DNA of 64,000 nt from Eucommia ulmoides. Taxonomy: Eukaryota; Streptophyta; Magnoliopsida; Garryales; Eucommiaceae. Below are positions 60,572-64,000 of this stretch, one piece after another (the stretch's first letter is position 1; each line of letters starts with the position of its first letter). Under the pieces are notes generated by a model. That model saw only the letters and a list, made by a program, of their open reading frames with translations, made no database searches and was not told the DNA's origin. The translations under genes and the position numbers were made by a program. The stretch spans positions 24,749,077 through 24,813,076 of the forward strand of contig CM028338.1 in assembly GCA_016647705.1 (NCBI GenBank), written 5' to 3'.

Positions 60572-61370
60572 TCTCCTATTACCAGAGATAGGCATGTTCT
60601 CTTTATCACCTAAGATAGACATTTCCCTTTATCACCAAAGATAGACCTTTCCCTCTATCATCAAAGATAGGTATTTCTCTCTATCACCAATGATAGAAAT
60701 CTATCACCAAAGATAGGCATTTTTCTCGATCACCAAAGATAGATATTGCTTCTATTACCTAAGATAGAGATTACTTCTATCACCTAAGATAGGTACCACT
60801 TTTATCACCTAAGATAGGTATTATTTCAATCACTTAAGATAGGTATTGCTCCTATCACTAAAGACAGGTATTGCGTCTATCACCTAAGATAGGTATTACT
60901 CCTAACACCTAAGATAGGTATTACTTCTGTCACCAAAGATAGCCAATTCTCTTTCTCACCAAAGATAGGTATTACTTCTATCACATAAGATAGGTATTGC
61001 TTCTATCACTAAAGATATGTATTGCTTCTATCACCAAAGATAGTTATTGTTTCTATCATCTAAGATAGGTATTGCTTCTATCACCAAAGATAGATATTGC
61101 TTTTATCACCTAAGATAGGCATTACTCCTATCACTAAAGACATGTATTGCTTCTATCACTTAAGATAGTTATTACTTCTATCACCTAAGACAGTTATTGC
61201 TTTTATCACCTAAGATAGGTATTGTTTCTATCACCTAAGATAAGTATTGCTTCTATCACCAAAAATATGTATTTCTCTCTATCACCAAAGATAGGTATTA
61301 CTTCTATTACCAAAGATAATTATTGCTTCTATCACCAAATATAGGCATCCATCACCAAAGATAGGGATTG
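60572..61370. repeat. 25-bp minisatellite of about 30 units, each a hairpin
   Basis: The unit core is CTATC-ACCWAA-GATAG followed by GTATTGCTT, period 25 bp. The 5-bp arms are inverted, and often extend to 6 bp as TCTATC/GATAGA. Units vary by one to three bases. It lies between the polypurine tract and primer site of the Ogre-like element, i.e. in its 3' untranslated part. Tandem repeats in this position are known for Ogre and other Tat elements. Confidence 0.9.
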
Positions 61371-62724
61371 GTTGCTTTGATGGATTTAATTTGTTTGCTG
61401 ATTGTAGATCGGTATTTTGGGTAGAAAGGTTCTTGGCTAGAGAAACCGATTCCTAGTTTATCATATCAATATATGATTGAAAATGACTGAGAGAATTCTC
61501 ATCGAAAAAAATCTTGGGAAAACTCAACACCTAATGGAGTTTCTTTGCCACATCCCACCTGGGATTGCCTAACGAGGACTAGAAAACTTCCTGGGGAAAA
61601 TTTAACCTTGGATCAAATGTGCCCTAGTCGTAGACTGGGGATTGACGATGCTTATTCATTTTTAGGGATTATAAATTTCATTTTTGATTTTTTTTCATTG
61701 ATTATGATTAGTGCGAGTTTTATATCAAGAAACTCTCTACGGAGAAAATTTAATGTAATATGCACTAGCTCTAGTTGGGGCGACTCCTATCACAGAATCT
61801 CAACGGAGAAATCGGATATAATCTACCCCAGCTTTAACTGAGGTGAGTCCCATCACAGTTTCGCAATGGAGAAATCGAATATAATGTGCCTTAGCTCTAG
61901 CTGAGACATAGGACTATCTCTTGAGCGTTTAAAGGATGCGGTTGAACCCACATGGGTTGTCTCTATATCCTGAACTGATCGTGTGATTGTAATGTTTGAT
62001 TTAGACTGGAAACCCCGTTGGGTTGTTTATGTATTATTGATATTATTGTTCTGGATAATGATCATCGAATGACTGAAACCCACCTGGGAGATGCGCTTTG
62101 CTACAAGGCTGAGAGAATTTCATAATGCAGACATCGCTCTGACTTCGACCGGACCTACTTGGGTTTCCTGCGTACTTTGGTGACTTACCAAGGACAGGTC
62201 GAAGCGCAATTTGTTGGGGATGGAGGAATTTATTTAAGGTGACAACCCAACCTATAAAGATTTCACGTATCCTGGTATTTACTAGGACTCAAGTCGACAC
62301 CTAATTCTTCCTTGGTTGTTTAAAGTTGATATGATTGAATCTTAATTAATGGGTGATCATTATATTTGATATGGTTCGACCTCGCGGACTTCAACCCCTA
62401 CTACCAGCCTCTCTATCCCTAAGAGGGTTACGACTTGGGTTTTTCATCAATGATATGCAATGCAAAGTGAGTGCTCGTGTATTGGAGAGAGTATACAGTA
62501 ATGTAAAGACAGTATTTAAATGCGATATTTAAAGACAGTAATGTAAATGCAGTAAATAAAGACAGTAAATATGCATGCATGCTGATATATACATATGAAA
62601 TGATATTATTATTATTATTATTGATAGGGAATTGTTTATGCTTTAAAATCAAAGACATAATCCTTGGATGTTATTAAACAGTGAATATGGATTTAAGTTC
62701 CAACTAGGCCTAACTCTCTTACAG
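61371..62724 (-). other. Interior of the Ogre-like element next to the primer site; no coding region
   Basis: Repeated phrases around ACGGAGAAATCGGATATAAT and GGAGAAATCGAATATAATGT (61740-61900), and CCCACATGGGTTGTCT and CCTACTTGGGTTTCCTGCGT (61945-62180), which resemble the LTR motifs. No open frame of note. Confidence 0.45.
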
Positions 62725-62742
62725 TCCCTAGTAGAGTCGCTA
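62725..62742 (-). other. Primer-site-like sequence of the Ogre-like element
   Basis: On the minus strand TAGCGACTCTACTAGGGA, close to TGGCGACTCTGCTGGGGA, 2 bp from the LTR end at 62745. Confidence 0.55.
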
Positions 62743-62744
62743 GT

Positions 62745-64000
62745 TGACACACCCCAAATTTTGATAGCAGAAAAAATAGAGATAAGGAAGAAAAGGAAAC
62801 GAGTTCCGTTCCTTCCTCTCTTAGTCGTCTAAATTTGTCTATTTTAAAAATGGTTTTTCAAAGGCTTTTCGAGGCATCGATTTTGAAAAACTTCTTGGGC
62901 CGGGATTTTATATTAAAAATGGTGTTGACACCTAGCATAGGGTTAAATGGTATGTTAGGTCACCGGGATTTTTGAAATTTATTTTTCCTTCGCAATGGCC
63001 CGTGTTTTGATTTCCAAAGGTCTGTGTACCAGAGATATTCTTTAAGTTCGGGAGTCAGTTATGTTTAGGGAAGGTTTTACGTACCCAAGACACCCGTTCG
63101 TAAATGGTACCTTGGTCTAAATATATATTTAATGTTAAACATACCCTAGCTGTTTTCTTTGATTACTTAAACAAGAATAATCCCAGTGTTTTTAAAGTTT
63201 TTCTTCTTTTTATGGTATTTTACATGATGTAATGATAAACAATTAAATACTACAGCTAATACTAGTCAACGACACCCAATAACAGTTTATATAGATAAAA
63301 ATATAAATATGTAAGTCATATAAAATGCATACTAAGACTAATTTATTTAGATATGCGACCGAACCCACACGTGAGTTGCCTACGTATGTTGGATTAATGA
63401 GAATCAAGCCTTACGTAGTTTTCTCATGTTAGGTTAAGGAATATGATTTATGTTATTAAAGGTGTGACCGAACCCTTATGAATTGCCTACGTACTTTGGG
63501 TGGTTACCAAAGATCAAGTCAAACGTAGTTAATTCATGTTAAGTTGAAAGTTGGGTTGGTTTTAGTTGATTATTAGTTGGTTTTAGTTGTGACCAACCTG
63601 AATCACAATGTCAGTTAGCTATTATTAACAGTTAGTAAAGAGTTGGTTTAATGTTCTTAATAGAATCGTAGAGAGTATGCACAACTCATGGTGTGATTGT
63701 AGTTTTGATTGAATCCTCACATGTTCTCGGATGATTTGGGTCCTCACATGTTCTTAACATGTTCTCAGACGTTCTTGAAATAGTTTTATATGATTTGGAC
63801 ATAGTTTGGTTATTGACGCACCCTGGATTTTGATGGCGAAAGAAGTAGAGAATCTGGAAGAGGATTAAAACAAGTTTCAACCCATCCTCTCTAAGTCGTC
63901 CCAATCCGTTCATTTTGAAAATGGTTTTTTAGGGGATTTTCTAGGCATCGATTTTGAAAACTTGTTGGGTCGGGATTTTACATTAAAAACGAAGTCGCTA
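62745..64000 (-). repeat. Ogre-like 5' LTR, entered at 63814 by a second LTR end
   Basis: 62745-63170 matches 48245-48665 and 63170-63810 matches 54150-54850. At 63814 a fresh LTR end (TGACGCACCCTGGATTTTGA) begins and runs off the window. The expected continuation (as after 54857) is absent, so a second copy of the same family is nested or joined here. Confidence 0.6.

Larger units (their letters stand above)
48245..64000 (-). mobile_element. Ogre-like LTR element, minus strand, non-autonomous, hosting copies D and E
   Basis: Read on the minus strand. A 5' LTR runs from beyond the right edge to 62745 and ends GGGGTGTGTCA. A primer-like site (62725-62742) follows, then a 2.5-kb interior, a G-rich polypurine tract (AAAAAAAGGGGCAAC, 60171-60184), and a 3' LTR from about 60168 to 48245, which hosts two younger elements. 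Net of these the 3' LTR is about 2.5 kb. It contains paired motifs CCGAACCCATACGTGGG and GTTGCCTACGTA, and a TATA box (CCTATAAATAGGGG, minus, 55388-55402). The interior has no polymerase but has the 25-bp minisatellite. At 63814 a second LTR end (TGACGCACCC) begins inside the 5' LTR. It is broken. The Ogre/Tat label rests on the primer site and LTR ends. Confidence 0.55.

Noticed and set aside
60572-61370. CRISPR-like regular repeats
   Set aside because: Units are contiguous 25-bp tandem copies without unique spacers, in plant DNA inside a retroelement; it is a minisatellite.

Overview
This is a plant nuclear window, almost certainly from a eudicot. It is AT-rich and contains plant-type split genes, a plant mitochondrial complex III subunit, and a dense nest of LTR retrotransposons (Ty1/Copia, Athila/Tat and Ogre-like Ty3/Gypsy, and gag-only derivatives). 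I could not name the species.

Layout. 1-6640 is a decayed Copia element split by a gag-only LTR element (copy A, 588-5862). 6641-9369 looks like the LTR and leader of an Ogre/Tat-like element. 9370-16258 is a Sirevirus-like two-LTR element that carries a plant-transposon-type ORF and no polymerase. 17612-22962 is gag-only copy B, nested beside a Tat-like LTR end (primer site about 23843). 26298-32719 (minus strand) is the best host gene: QCR9, subunit 9 of the mitochondrial cytochrome bc1 complex. It has three exons, all splice phases agree, and its second intron is 5.9 kb and contains a small Copia-like fossil. 33-40 kb is mainly AT-rich non-coding sequence with one weak three-exon candidate gene, an (AT)n tract and a perfectly spaced 100-bp triplication. 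40481-43760 (minus) is a multi-exon replication-protein-A large-subunit-like gene or pseudogene with a 2.2-kb solo LTR in one intron. 43968-48239 is a Tat-type Gypsy fossil (LTR, primer site, gag) that contains a solo LTR of the gag-only family (copy C). 48245 to the right edge is a minus-strand Ogre-like element. Its 3' LTR hosts gag-only copies D and E, and its short internal part holds a 25-bp hairpin minisatellite.

Themes. Five members of one gag-only family (A-E) all sit inside other LTR elements and form the youngest layer; most have recognisable 5-bp target duplications. Their LTRs, and those of the unrelated Sirevirus-like family, carry an array of short palindromes just upstream of the TATA box. 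The palindrome core differs by subfamily (CCGCTGCAGCGG, CGCCTAGGCG, GTCGAC, GGTTAACC). All four copies with an internal region also keep an RNA hairpin, CTTGGGAGGCAACCCAAG or a variant that still pairs. These two shared architectures are the least explained signals here. No element has an intact polymerase, so any mobility would have depended on partners elsewhere.
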